Assembly: GCA_964490705.1 (NCBI GenBank)
Contig: CAZBCG010000004.1
Coordinates: 124,001 to 188,000 of the forward strand
Origin: Fodinibius sp964490705
Lineage (GTDB): Bacteria > Bacteroidota > Rhodothermia > Balneolales > Balneolaceae
DNA: 64,000 nt
Reading direction: 5' to 3'
Shown here: one piece after another, positions 7,847 to 16,301 of the stretch
Layout of the letters: each line of letters opens with the position of its first letter
Position numbering within the stretch: position 1 is the first letter of the stretch
Notes under the pieces: generated by a model
Database searches by the model: none
What the model was told of the DNA's origin: nothing
The model's input: only the letters and a program-made list of their open reading frames with translations
Translations under genes and position numbers: made by a program

Positions 7847-8797
7847 ATGAGTGAACAGATGAATGCTGCGTATTTTGAAGAATTCGGAGATTTAGATCAA
7901 GTTAAGGTCGGCCCCCTTGACCGTCCCGAACCCGGGGAAGGCGAAGTGGTGGTTCGTGTAAAGGCGGCCGGCGTAAATCCCGTTGATGCCGCGGTAGCCC
8001 GGGGCATGCTCAATGATGTTATTCCCACCGACTTCCCTGCGATTCCGGGCTGGGATATGGCCGGAGTTGTTGAAGGGCGGGGACATGCGGCCCGGCGGTT
8101 TGAAGAGGGCGATGAGGTTTATGCCTATGCGCGTCGGCCTATAGTGCAGCATGGCACTTTTGCAGAATACGTGGCCATTCCCGAAAGTTATCTGGCCCGC
8201 AAGCCAGAATCCGTAAGCATGGAAAAGGCCGGCGGCATCCCGTTAGTGGGATTAACAGCCTATCAGTCGCTGTTTCAGTTCGGTGACCTGCAAGAAGGAG
8301 ATATCCTGCTGGTGCTGGGCGGGTCCGGCGGCGTGGGCACGCTGGCCATCCAGCTGGCAACATCGGCGGGGGCTACTGTCATTGGCGTGGCCGGTGAAAG
8401 CAATCAAGCGTATATGAAAGAGCTGGGCGCCGACGAGACTGTTGATTATACCGTGGGCAATGTTGGAGAAGCAGTCCGGGAAGTGGCTCCCGAAGGTGTG
8501 GACTTTATTCTGCACTGTTCCCGCGGCGATTCTCTGTCCCAAAGCATCGATACGCTCAACAGCGGGGGACAGCTAATATCGATCACCGACAGCGATCCCG
8601 ACCGCCCCGATGATATCAACTTCCAATACGTATTTGTAGAGCCCAATGCCAAGCAGCTGGACCGTATCTGCGAATTAGTGGATGACGGCAAAATTAACGT
8701 ACCGGTATCCAAGACCTATTCGCTGGAGGAAGCGGGGCAGGCGCTGAAGGATATTGAATCTCTGCACTCTCGAGGCAAAACGGTTGTTACGCCCTGA
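7847..8797 (+). CDS. NADPH:quinone reductase-like oxidoreductase (MDR superfamily)
   Basis: A 316-residue zinc-independent medium-chain dehydrogenase/reductase related to quinone oxidoreductases and NADPH-dependent alkenal reductases. The N-terminal GroES-like fold covers about 1-130, with AAGVNPVDAAVARG at 40-53. The Rossmann domain follows with the nucleotide-binding loop GGSGGVG (158-164). The structural-zinc cysteines of alcohol dehydrogenases are absent. It is transcribed alone, away from metG, and ends in a clear terminator. The substrate cannot be predicted; detoxification of quinones or unsaturated carbonyls is typical for the family. The next gene is another NAD(P)H oxidoreductase type, so both may answer to redox stress. 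Confidence 0.85.
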   Translation: MSEQMNAAYFEEFGDLDQVKVGPLDRPEPGEGEVVVRVKAAGVNPVDAAVARGMLNDVIPTDFPAIPGWDMAGVVEGRGHAARRFEEGDEVYAYARRPIVQHGTFAEYVAIPESYLARKPESVSMEKAGGIPLVGLTAYQSLFQFGDLQEGDILLVLGGSGGVGTLAIQLATSAGATVIGVAGESNQAYMKELGADETVDYTVGNVGEAVREVAPEGVDFILHCSRGDSLSQSIDTLNSGGQLISITDSDPDRPDDINFQYVFVEPNAKQLDRICELVDDGKINVPVSKTYSLEEAGQALKDIESLHSRGKTVVTP

Positions 8798-8822
8798 TAG
8801 TAAGAGCTTATGAAGAGCCAGG

Positions 8823-8850
8823 GCCGACGGGTAGCTCCGTCGGCTTTTTT
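8823..8850 (+). terminator. Intrinsic terminator after the quinone-reductase-like gene
   Basis: GCCGACGG (8823-8830), loop GTAGCT and CCGTCGGC (8837-8844) form a perfect 8-bp GC-rich stem followed directly by six T (8845-8850). It lies 26 bases after the stop codon. Confidence 0.9.
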
Positions 8851-9005
8851 ATTGAAGATACTGGTCCAAGTTGCAAATTTGACCGAGTATAAATGACAAA
8901 GTGGATTAGGCAATAGATGCGTGAGGAACTTTTATTGACATTACTACATTCTTTAATATCAAAGTATTTTGTAAATCGACATTTCAACAATATTAGCACT
9001 TAGTT

Positions 9006-9860
9006 ATGATACTCATTACTGGCGCAAACGGACATTTAGGATCACAGACTATTGATTTTTTACTGGATCAGCTGCCCGCCGATGAAATTGCAGGATTGGT
9101 ACGGAGCGAAGAAAAAGGAGCAGAGCTCAAAGAAAAAGGCATTGAACTGCGTATCGGTGATTATACTAACTATAGCTCTATCCAGAAAGCGGTAGAAGGT
9201 ATTAACACCTTGCTGCTTATTTCATCGAGCGCCATGGAGGGCAGGGTAGATCAGCATGCAAATGTAATCAAAGCCGCTGCAGAAGAGGGCATAGATCAGC
9301 TTTTTTATACGAGTATGCTACATGCCGATAACGAGCTGAGTGCACTCGCGGTGGATCACTCCCAAACAGAGCAGCTGATCAAGGAGTCGGGGTTGCCGTA
9401 CAGCATTTTCCGGCACACTTTTTATACTGAATTTTTGCCGCTATTTATGGGCAATGCCCTCGAAACTGGGCAGTGGGCTTTCCCATCCGATGGACAAAAG
9501 GTAAACCTGGCGTATCGCACCGAAATGGCCGAGGCGTTGGCCAATGGGCTTGCGGATCCCGCAAAGCATCAAAATGAAACCTATGAAATAACTTCAAATG
9601 AGGCCTATACGCTCGATGAACTGGCCACGATGGTCAGCGAAGCATCCGGCAAGGAGATTACTTATACCGATATATCGGTGTCCGAATTTGAACAAACCTT
9701 GCAAGATATCGGGTTGCCAGATGATCAGATTGCCATGAGCGTGGTAACGGCGCAGACGTTTGTGAATGGGGCGCTCGATCATACGCATGATGATCTCGAA
9801 CAACTGCTGGGACGCCAACCTGCAGGAGTTCAATCCTTTATCGAAGAATTCGTTAATTGA
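9006..9860 (+). CDS. NmrA-like / QorB-type NAD(P)-binding oxidoreductase
   Basis: An atypical short-chain dehydrogenase of 284 residues. The N-terminal Rossmann motif TGANGHLG (5-12) binds NAD(P), and segments LLLISSSAM and FYTSML follow the NmrA/QorB pattern, which replaces the usual YxxxK catalytic pair. Close relatives of this style include QorB (NADPH:quinone reductase 2) and nucleotide-sensing NmrA proteins; an enzymatic role seems more likely given the neighbouring quinone-reductase-like gene. It is 18 bases upstream of the DUF6940 gene and probably co-transcribed with it. Substrate unknown. Confidence 0.85.
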   Translation: MILITGANGHLGSQTIDFLLDQLPADEIAGLVRSEEKGAELKEKGIELRIGDYTNYSSIQKAVEGINTLLLISSSAMEGRVDQHANVIKAAAEEGIDQLFYTSMLHADNELSALAVDHSQTEQLIKESGLPYSIFRHTFYTEFLPLFMGNALETGQWAFPSDGQKVNLAYRTEMAEALANGLADPAKHQNETYEITSNEAYTLDELATMVSEASGKEITYTDISVSEFEQTLQDIGLPDDQIAMSVVTAQTFVNGALDHTHDDLEQLLGRQPAGVQSFIEEFVN

Positions 9861-9877
9861 TAGCGTAAAGTCTTGTA

Positions 9878-10471
9878 ATGACGGCAAATAGGTATCGGAC
9901 ACAAGAAGAAAAAGTTGACGATGATATTTCACGTAAGTATAAGCTATGGCAGGGAGATAGCCAGATACAGTTCAATCATTTTTTAGATCTGATAAAAGAG
10001 GAAAAGACTTTCCGGTCATTTTTTATTGACCTGTTGTCGGAAGTCCCGTTTCATGCCTATCATTGGGAGACCCCGCCGGTCACGAAATCCACCGTGAATA
10101 AGCCATTCGAATTTGTCACGACCAGAACTCCCCGTATTGATCTTCCGCCCAGTATCGGTCCATTTGCACAATATTTTACAGGGGATGATGAGGTTGCAGT
10201 TTTCGATAATTTGGGCGGAGATGCTACACTCATAGCTCCGGCACCAACAGATCCGCAGCGTAATTATTCGCATATCGGAGTCTTTACCGGCAATGCACCC
10301 GAAACTCAGCAGCATCTGCTGTGGAAAAGAGTAGGGCAGGTAATGCTGGAAGCGTTATCTGACAAGCCCCTCTGGCTCAATACGGCCGGCGGCGGGGTGG
10401 CCTGGCTGCACGTACGCCTTGATTCGTCCCCCAAATACTACCGGCATCAGCCATATACCTCTTTCTCATAA
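9878..10471 (+). CDS. DUF6940 family protein, function unknown
   Basis: A soluble protein of 197 residues with no signal peptide or membrane segment. The pattern FHAYHWETPPVT (about 53-64), a VFDNLGGDATLIAPAP segment (about 108-123) and a C-terminal ALW/VG-like stretch match what I recall of the DUF6940 family, whose biochemical role is not known to me. The conserved His, Trp and Glu of the YHWETP motif suggest a possible active or binding site, but this is inference. It follows the NmrA-like gene by 17 bases, so the pair is likely one transcript. Confidence 0.65.
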   Translation: MTANRYRTQEEKVDDDISRKYKLWQGDSQIQFNHFLDLIKEEKTFRSFFIDLLSEVPFHAYHWETPPVTKSTVNKPFEFVTTRTPRIDLPPSIGPFAQYFTGDDEVAVFDNLGGDATLIAPAPTDPQRNYSHIGVFTGNAPETQQHLLWKRVGQVMLEALSDKPLWLNTAGGGVAWLHVRLDSSPKYYRHQPYTSFS

Positions 10472-10598
10472 TTATACTCCTAATAAATTTACAGATGTAT
10501 TTGCTAATCTTGATTGATGTTGTTCATACTGGTCACTTGATATTCTGACTCATTTGTCAACAAATTGAATTTAATCATACACATCAAGCAAGGCCGGT

Positions 10599-11024
10599 AT
10601 GAAAGCAATAACCAGCACATTATCTCTCGATAAAAATACGGTCATCCCATTAATTGCAACCGGATTTCTTATTGCCACTTCATTTATTCCCGTTTTCCAG
10701 GTCATTTTGTTGGAGTTATTTCGATTATATACGCCCGTTGCCGAGATGTTGGGAATCCATCACATGCTTTTCTTTGTGATTGTCAACTCCACCGTATCCC
10801 TTGCTGTACTTTATCAGTATTATCGTTCCCAGAGTACGGCGGGTACGGCCCTGAGTATTGGGTTGGCTGTCGTATTTTTATATCCCATGCTGATGTATCT
10901 GTTTCGCGGGGTAGGGGGAGAGACTCTTTACATGCTGACTTTCATTTTTGCAGCGTTATTATTTGGACTCATTACGGGAGCTTTAGCTATCGCAAAACAG
11001 TATAATACTCGTCTGCAAACATAA
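10599..11024 (+). CDS. Small four-helix membrane protein, unknown
   Basis: A 141-residue protein with four clear hydrophobic segments (about 15-40, 52-72, 80-102 and 108-132) and a short basic tail. There is no cleavable signal peptide and no conserved catalytic motif that I recognise. It stands alone, 127 bases after the DUF6940 gene and convergent with the downstream SpoU methylase. The reading frame is supported by its consistent membrane-protein composition and by filling the space between two real genes. Confidence 0.65.
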   Translation: MKAITSTLSLDKNTVIPLIATGFLIATSFIPVFQVILLELFRLYTPVAEMLGIHHMLFFVIVNSTVSLAVLYQYYRSQSTAGTALSIGLAVVFLYPMLMYLFRGVGGETLYMLTFIFAALLFGLITGALAIAKQYNTRLQT

Positions 11025-11062
11025 GGCAGGTTTTCTGGCAATTGTATTGTACGGCCGGTATC

Positions 11063-11590
11063 TCACCAAAATTTGACCAAAAACGCATACAGTGCAACGC
11101 CCACAGTAACCGACACATTCAGGGAATGTTTGTGCCCGTACTGCGGAATTTCAACAAAACTGTCTATATAAGAGAGTAATTCTTCATCCACTCCGGTGAC
11201 TTCATTTCCGAAGACAAGGCATATTTTGGGGTTGGCCGGTAGCTCGTAATCGGGCAGCAAGATGCTTTCGGTGGTCTGTTCCAATCCGATAAAGAGGTAC
11301 CCCTTCTTTTTTAATTCTTCGATGGAGGACTCCAAATCGTCTATGTAATTCCAATCCATATATTCTTCGGCTCCGATAGCTGTTTTGGAGATTTCCGGAC
11401 GAGGCGGAGTGGGAGTAAATCCTGACAACAGAATTTCGTCAATGCCGAAGGCGTCCGCACTCCGAAATGCAGCGCCCACATTATGCATGCTCCGTACATT
11501 GTGAAGTAATATTTTTACAGCATTCAGATTACCCGGCGCAACCCGATTCTGGTTTTGCTTAAGAATCTCTTTTGTGCTAAGCTTTTCCAT
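11063..11590 (-). CDS. TrmH/SpoU family RNA 2'-O-methyltransferase
   Basis: A knotted SPOUT-class enzyme that transfers methyl from S-adenosylmethionine to a ribose 2'-hydroxyl in tRNA or rRNA. All three SpoU motifs are present: motif 1 NVRSMHNVGAAFRSADAFG (about 32-50), motif 2 CLVFGNEVTG (about 124-133) and motif 3 IPQYGHKHSLNVSVTVGVAL (about 148-167). It has 175 residues from the ATG at 11590 (a TTG precedes it in frame), a short form without an extra RNA-binding domain. That size is compatible with a TrmH/TrmL-like tRNA methylase; the exact target is not readable. It diverges from greA. Confidence 0.85.
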   Translation of the reverse strand: MEKLSTKEILKQNQNRVAPGNLNAVKILLHNVRSMHNVGAAFRSADAFGIDEILLSGFTPTPPRPEISKTAIGAEEYMDWNYIDDLESSIEELKKKGYLFIGLEQTTESILLPDYELPANPKICLVFGNEVTGVDEELLSYIDSFVEIPQYGHKHSLNVSVTVGVALYAFLVKFW

Positions 11591-11613
11591 CAATTATATC
11601 GGTATTTCATTAA

Positions 11614-11651
11614 TTTGAGAACATCAAAAGGTACCAAATTTATATTTGGTA
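11614..11651 (+). promoter_or_regulatory. Candidate greA promoter overlapping an 8-bp palindrome
   Basis: TATATTTG (11641-11648) fits the Bacteroidota -7 consensus TAnnTTTG, with TTTG (11614-11617) 23 bases upstream as the -33 box. The -7 box overlaps the palindrome TACCAAAT (11632-11639) / ATTTGGTA (11644-11651). The palindrome lies between the divergent SpoU gene and greA and could be an operator. This rests on consensus matching only, and it is uncertain that this organism's sigma factor uses that consensus. Confidence 0.35.
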
Positions 11652-11693
11652 TAAGAGTGTTAATCATGGTATTTTAAAGCTTGAATAAGGTAG

Positions 11694-11725
11694 AATGTCA
11701 GCTCTGTAGCTGGCATTTCTTTTTT
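11694..11725 (+). terminator. Terminator-like hairpin in the greA leader (possible attenuator)
   Basis: AATGTCAGCT and AGCTGGCATT (11694-11717) pair over ten positions with one G-U pair and a CTGT loop, followed by TTTCTTTTTT. It faces greA, ends about 38 bases before the greA start, and has no gene upstream on this strand. It therefore looks like a leader terminator rather than a gene-end terminator. Escherichia coli greA is known to have an RNA (GraL) released by a leader terminator, a parallel that may or may not be homologous. Confidence 0.7.
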
Positions 11726-11762
11726 GTGGACTAAATATATTTCGAATTAAATCTTGATCGTT

Positions 11763-12233
11763 GTGGAAAAGAATTATCTATCACGTGAAGGTTACGAAGA
11801 ACTAGAGGCCGAACTGGAGGATTTAAAGGGACGTGGCCGGCGTGAAATTGCAGAAGAGATTGCAGAGGCTCGTGCCAAAGGTGATCTCAGTGAAAACGCG
11901 GAGTACGATGCCGCAAAAGAAGCCCAGGGTATGTTAGAGAAACGTATTGCCGAGCTGGAAAATGCTCTGGCCAATGCCCGTATCCTCGACGAAGAAGATG
12001 TGAAAACCGACAAAGCATACTTGCTTTCGACGATTACCATCTATAACCACAATGTTGATAAAGAAGTGAAATATACATTGGTCTCTAAAGATGAGGCGGA
12101 TTTCAAAGCGAATAAAATTTCTGTTGAGTCACCTATTGGTCAGGCTATCCTTGGAAAAGAGATTGGAGATGTCGTCGAAGTCGAAGTTCCGGCCGGAGAA
12201 TTAAAACTGGAAATCAAAAATATTGAGAGATAA
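11763..12233 (+). CDS. greA: Transcription elongation factor GreA
   Basis: GreA enters the RNA polymerase secondary channel and stimulates cleavage of backtracked transcripts. The N-terminal coiled coil carries the acidic tip in ARAKGDLSENAEYDAAKE (about residues 36-53), and the C-terminal FKBP-like domain ends in LKLEIKNI. I prefer the GTG at 11763, giving MEKNYLSREGYEEL, the usual family start; a TTG at 11754 would add three residues. No good ribosome binding site separates the two. A terminator-like hairpin sits in its leader. It is 4 bases upstream of ugd, so it may drive the nucleotide-sugar genes as well. Confidence 0.95.
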   Translation: MEKNYLSREGYEELEAELEDLKGRGRREIAEEIAEARAKGDLSENAEYDAAKEAQGMLEKRIAELENALANARILDEEDVKTDKAYLLSTITIYNHNVDKEVKYTLVSKDEADFKANKISVESPIGQAILGKEIGDVVEVEVPAGELKLEIKNIER

Positions 12234-12237
12234 GTAA

Positions 12238-13611
12238 ATGAAACTAGCAGTAATAGGGACGGGATATGTGGGGCTGGTCAGTGGCACCTGCTTTGCGGAT
12301 TCCGGCAATGAGGTCACATGTGTTGATATTAACGAAGAAAAGGTCGCCGCCCTCCGCGATGGGCAGATCCCGATCTACGAGCCCGGCCTGGAGCCGATCT
12401 TTGCCCGAGGAGCCCGCGAGGGACGGCTCCACTTTACCACCGAAATGGAGGGAGCTGTCAAAGAGGCCGATATTGTCTTTTTGTGCCTGCCGACCCCGCC
12501 CGGCGGCGACGGGCAGGCCGACCTGAGCGCGGTGATGACCGTGGCCGGCCAGCTGGGAGGCCTCATCGACGACTATACGGTGGTTGTCAACAAATCGACC
12601 GTGCCGGTAGGCACCGGCGATCGCGTGGAATCGGCTATTGGGGCCCAGGCCGACGAGTCGCTGTTTGATGTGGTTTCCAACCCCGAGTTCCTGCGGGAAG
12701 GAGCCGCCGTGGACGACTTCATGAAACCCGAACGCGTGGTTATCGGCACCGACTCCGAGCGGGCCGCCGAGATCATGACGACCCTCTACGAGCCGTTTGT
12801 CCGTTCCGGCAATCCCATTATTGTGATGGACCGCCGCAGCTCCGAGCTCACCAAGTACGCGGCCAACGCCATGCTGGCCACCAAGATTACCTTTATGAAT
12901 GAGATTGCGAACATCTGCGAGCGGGTCGGCGCCAACGTCGATAACATCCGCCGCGGCATCGGTACCGACTCCCGCATTGGCCCGCGCTTTTTGTTTGCCG
13001 GCATCGGCTACGGGGGCAGCTGTTTCCCCAAAGACGTCCGGGCCATCCATTATACGGCCGGCCAGCACGGCTATGACTTTCAGATCCTGGACTCGGTGAT
13101 GGCCGTCAATAATGCTCAGAAAGTGTCCATTGTCCGCAAGATGGAAACCTACTACGGCACCACGGATTTTTCTGATATGACCTTTGGGTTGTGGGGATTG
13201 TCGTTTAAGCCCGAGACCGATGACATCCGGGAAGCTCCGGCGCTGTATATTGCCGAAGAATTGGTAACCCAAGGGGCTCGGCTGCTGGCCTACGACCCGG
13301 AAGCGATCCAGACGTTTAAAAACGCCACTAGTCAACAGGTGTTAGACAACACCACCTTTGTCCACAACCAACAGGCGGCCCTCGATGATATTGATGCTCT
13401 TGTGATCTGCACCGAATGGAATGAGTTCCGGCGGCCCACCGTGGATAACTTTGCTGACGTGATGAGGGAGCCGGTCATCTTTGACGGCCGCAACCTCTAC
13501 GACCTCAAACGAGCGGAAAAAGCCGGTATCACTTACATCAGTGTGGGACGACCCTCTGTAGGCGTAGAACAAGAAAAAACTGTAGAATCACCAGCAGTAA
13601 AAGGTGCTTAG
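12238..13611 (+). CDS. ugd: UDP-glucose 6-dehydrogenase
   Basis: It oxidises UDP-glucose twice with NAD+ to UDP-glucuronate, a precursor of capsule, exopolysaccharide and lipopolysaccharide sugars. The 457 residues show the N-terminal NAD-binding GTGYVGLVSG motif, the KPG-type central region and the catalytic cysteine Cys262 in GYGGSCFPKD. The next gene encodes the enzyme that uses its product. Base composition is unusual: much of 12340-13140 is strikingly GC-rich (46 of 60 bases in 12481-12540 are G or C, against 19 of 60 in 12061-12120 within greA). This may reflect transfer or strong codon bias. Confidence 0.95.
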   Translation: MKLAVIGTGYVGLVSGTCFADSGNEVTCVDINEEKVAALRDGQIPIYEPGLEPIFARGAREGRLHFTTEMEGAVKEADIVFLCLPTPPGGDGQADLSAVMTVAGQLGGLIDDYTVVVNKSTVPVGTGDRVESAIGAQADESLFDVVSNPEFLREGAAVDDFMKPERVVIGTDSERAAEIMTTLYEPFVRSGNPIIVMDRRSSELTKYAANAMLATKITFMNEIANICERVGANVDNIRRGIGTDSRIGPRFLFAGIGYGGSCFPKDVRAIHYTAGQHGYDFQILDSVMAVNNAQKVSIVRKMETYYGTTDFSDMTFGLWGLSFKPETDDIREAPALYIAEELVTQGARLLAYDPEAIQTFKNATSQQVLDNTTFVHNQQAALDDIDALVICTEWNEFRRPTVDNFADVMREPVIFDGRNLYDLKRAEKAGITYISVGRPSVGVEQEKTVESPAVKGA

Positions 13612-13651
13612 TTGATTACTACAATAAAAGCCATTATCTGATTGTCTTATT

Positions 13652-14626
13652 TTGAATAAGGGAAGTAACACGAAGCGAGTACTCATCACGGGCGGCTCCG
13701 GGTTTCTCGGTTCCCATCTTTGTGATCGGTATATCGACGAAGGCTACGACGTGATCTGTATGGATAACCTGTCCACCGGCAGTGCCAACAATATCGCGCA
13801 CTTGGTTGGTCACGATCGTTTTACCTTTATCAAACACGATGTCACGAATTATATCCACCTGGGCGGCGACCTGGACCTGATTCTGCACTTTGCATCACCG
13901 GCATCGCCGATCGACTACCTGGAGATGCCGATTCAGACTCTGAAGGTCGGCTCGCTGGGGACGCACAAAGCGCTTGGATTGGCCAAAGCCAAAAATGCGC
14001 GATTCCTGCTCGCTTCGACGAGTGAAGTATATGGAGATCCGAAAGTCCATCCTCAAAAAGAAAACTATTGGGGCAATGTTAACCCCATTGGCGACCGGGG
14101 AGTATATGATGAGGCTAAACGGTTTGCCGAAGCTCTGGCGATGGCCTATCACCGGTACCATGGGGTAGAGACGCGGATTGTACGCATTTTCAATACCTAT
14201 GGGACACGGATGCGGCTCCACGACGGACGCGCCCTGCCTACCTTTATGCGACAGGCTTTGAATGGTAATCCATTAACGGTTTATGGGGATGGTTCCCAAA
14301 CACGCTCGTTTATGTATGTGGATGATCTCGTTGAGGGCGTGTGGCGACTATCACAGTCCGACTATGTGGAGCCGGTCAATATTGGGAATCCCGAAGAAAT
14401 TACCATCCTGGAGTTTGCTGAAGAAATTGTTGGGCTGACCGGATCGGACAGCGATATTACTTTTGAAGAGTTGCCCAAAGACGATCCACAAGTACGCCAG
14501 CCCGATATTTCCAGGGCAAAAGAAGTACTCGACTGGGAGCCAAAATACAGTCGCACCGAGGGGATATCCAAGGCACTGGATTATTTTAAAAGCAAAGTGC
14601 TAACGGATCAAAAAGAATCGTCATGA
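13652..14626 (+). CDS. uxs: UDP-glucuronate decarboxylase (UDP-xylose synthase-like SDR)
   Basis: It converts UDP-glucuronate to UDP-xylose through a tightly bound NAD. The extended-SDR fold starts with ITGGSGFLGSH (12-22) and has catalytic Tyr152 and Lys156 in YDEAK. The VRIFNTYGTRM segment (about 180-190) is typical of UDP-xylose synthases. A TTG at 13652 is the only reasonable start, giving MNKGSNTKRVLITGG. It directly follows ugd (40-base gap), completing UDP-glucose to UDP-xylose. The 5' part shares the GC-rich composition of ugd. dTDP-glucose dehydratase is the nearest alternative but fits the motifs and context less well. Confidence 0.9.
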   Translation: MNKGSNTKRVLITGGSGFLGSHLCDRYIDEGYDVICMDNLSTGSANNIAHLVGHDRFTFIKHDVTNYIHLGGDLDLILHFASPASPIDYLEMPIQTLKVGSLGTHKALGLAKAKNARFLLASTSEVYGDPKVHPQKENYWGNVNPIGDRGVYDEAKRFAEALAMAYHRYHGVETRIVRIFNTYGTRMRLHDGRALPTFMRQALNGNPLTVYGDGSQTRSFMYVDDLVEGVWRLSQSDYVEPVNIGNPEEITILEFAEEIVGLTGSDSDITFEELPKDDPQVRQPDISRAKEVLDWEPKYSRTEGISKALDYFKSKVLTDQKESS

Positions 14627-15066
14627 TCGACCTTGTGGATGTGTATCCCTATTCCATAGAGCAGGGAAACATTAATTTACTGGTATTAAAACGATCACAA
14701 AGCGTGATGTATCCGGGTCAGTGGCGGATGATTGGCGGCAAAGTGAAAGAGGAAGAAGCCACCATGGAGGCTGCGCGTCGGGAGCTCAACGAAGAGACGG
14801 GACAATCCCCAACGCTATTTTGGACAATACCATCTATTAATCAGTTTTATGACTATCAATCGGATTCGATCAAGCAAATTCCGGCTTTTGCAGCTGAGAT
14901 CCCCGGTAAGCTACAAATCAAACTCAATCACGAGCACGTAGATTATGCCTGGATATCGGAAGAGGAAATTGAAGATTATATTAGCTGGCCGGAACAACAA
15001 CGGTTGATGCGGCTCGTTGCTGACATTGTTACTCGAAATGAAATTCTTGATGAGTGGAAAATTTAA
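14623..15066 (+). CDS. Nudix hydrolase
   Basis: A 147-residue pyrophosphohydrolase with a complete Nudix box from Gly39 to Gly60: Gly39, Glu45, then REL at 53-55, Glu57, Glu58 and Gly60 in the canonical spacing. Nudix enzymes cleave nucleoside diphosphates linked to another moiety. The protein's length, with a YAWISEEEI segment near the C-terminus, resembles dihydroneopterin triphosphatase-like or dNTP-type members, but the substrate is not certain. Its start overlaps the uxs stop by four bases (ATGA), showing translational coupling with the nucleotide-sugar genes, which makes a nucleotide-sugar substrate possible too. Confidence 0.88.
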   Translation: MIDLVDVYPYSIEQGNINLLVLKRSQSVMYPGQWRMIGGKVKEEEATMEAARRELNEETGQSPTLFWTIPSINQFYDYQSDSIKQIPAFAAEIPGKLQIKLNHEHVDYAWISEEEIEDYISWPEQQRLMRLVADIVTRNEILDEWKI

Positions 15067-16292
15067 GTTACTGCATCAAAAAAATATTACTCCTGCCGGC
15101 GGTACTGCTATTATTTATTTTTAGCAATCTTCCCCAGAATGCAAACGCCCAGTCGTCATATGAACTGCTTCCCGCACCTGATGTCTGGTACAATAGTGTT
15201 GATGGAGTACGGGTAGGAGTTCGGCTGCGTGGCCAGCAGGCGGGTACCTTTGGGGATGGTCCACACCGCCTAAATGCCGGATTTTGGCTGGGTACCAATA
15301 TTCCGGAAGATCCCGTCTCGTATTATGTGTCCTTCACGGAGCCAATTTCCTCGATTTCCGATTTTGGCAGTGAGGCCAATATCCAATTAGAAAGCTCATT
15401 TCGAACGGGATTTCAGCAACACGGACTGACATTTAATAAGCGCTGGCAAACAGGATTCGATGAACAAAATTACAAAGAACTTTCAGTTGGATTTCGAGCA
15501 GAGCATCGTTTTGATGACGATTACCTGCTTTACCCACAGACATGGCAGGATGAATGGCTGTATTTGACGCATCTCAATTATTTGATGACGGACACAAATA
15601 CTCCCGGCCGATATTGGGTTCGGGCTTCTGTTGATGCCAATGTGGGTGGTCCGTACGACCAATTTATCCGTGGAGACATTTCATTGAGGCAAAAAATAGA
15701 GCTTTCTGATTCATTTACATTCTATGGGCGCCTGTATTCGGGATTTGCATCCGAGCAAACTGCCCTGGAATACACTTTTTCACGAAGTCTAAAATCTCCC
15801 CACGGCTGGATGGACAAAGGATTAACTCGTGCCCGAGGTACTATTCCTCCATCATGGATCGAAGCGGGAGTGATACAAATTGCCGGCGGTAGCAACCTGC
15901 GAGGTTACCTGGAGCAAGATATTAATCAGCTAAATAATGGGGGAGCAGCACTTTTTACGTCGATCTCCTCACTTAATATCGAACTCGATTATCCCAATCC
16001 CATTGATAAAGCGGTAAGCAATATTCCGATACTTGGCGAATTTGTGGATCTGCGCTCGTACGCCTTTTTTGATGCCGGAACCTCGCTGGGACTTACAGAG
16101 TTTGAAGAAGAGCGAACACTGTCGGATGCAGGACTCGGATTTCAGTTTTCGCTGAATATTCCCGACTATCTTGGTAAACCACGAGGGCTGATGATACGGT
16201 ATGATGTGCCGTTTTGGCTTTCGCATCCCGGTAGCGAAAAGCCCTTCGAATATCGCAGCGTTATCGGAATAGGAGCAGTCATCTCATTGTAA
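15054..16292 (+). CDS. Outer-membrane beta-barrel protein, Omp85-like C-terminus
   Basis: A secreted protein of 412 residues with an N-terminal signal peptide (hydrophobic 9-24, likely cleavage after ANA at about 32) and alternating beta-strand patterns throughout. In the C-terminal half, GGSNLRGYLEQD carries LRGY (282-285), matching the VRGF/Y motif of the Omp85 barrel loop 6, and LRSYAFFDAG matches the following barrel strand pattern. No POTRA repeats are visible, so this would be a barrel-only or short member. The GTG at 15054 overlaps the Nudix gene by 13 bases, and a lipoprotein gene follows 9 bases later. Cargo or partner unknown. Confidence 0.7.
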   Translation: MENLSYCIKKILLLPAVLLLFIFSNLPQNANAQSSYELLPAPDVWYNSVDGVRVGVRLRGQQAGTFGDGPHRLNAGFWLGTNIPEDPVSYYVSFTEPISSISDFGSEANIQLESSFRTGFQQHGLTFNKRWQTGFDEQNYKELSVGFRAEHRFDDDYLLYPQTWQDEWLYLTHLNYLMTDTNTPGRYWVRASVDANVGGPYDQFIRGDISLRQKIELSDSFTFYGRLYSGFASEQTALEYTFSRSLKSPHGWMDKGLTRARGTIPPSWIEAGVIQIAGGSNLRGYLEQDINQLNNGGAALFTSISSLNIELDYPNPIDKAVSNIPILGEFVDLRSYAFFDAGTSLGLTEFEEERTLSDAGLGFQFSLNIPDYLGKPRGLMIRYDVPFWLSHPGSEKPFEYRSVIGIGAVISL

Positions 16293-16301
16293 ATTATTAT
16301 T

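Noticed and set aside
12244..13335. Long open frame on the minus strand opposite ugd (363 codons)
   Set aside because: It is a by-product of the GC-rich, codon-biased ugd sequence; the translation has no domain pattern and ugd is certain.
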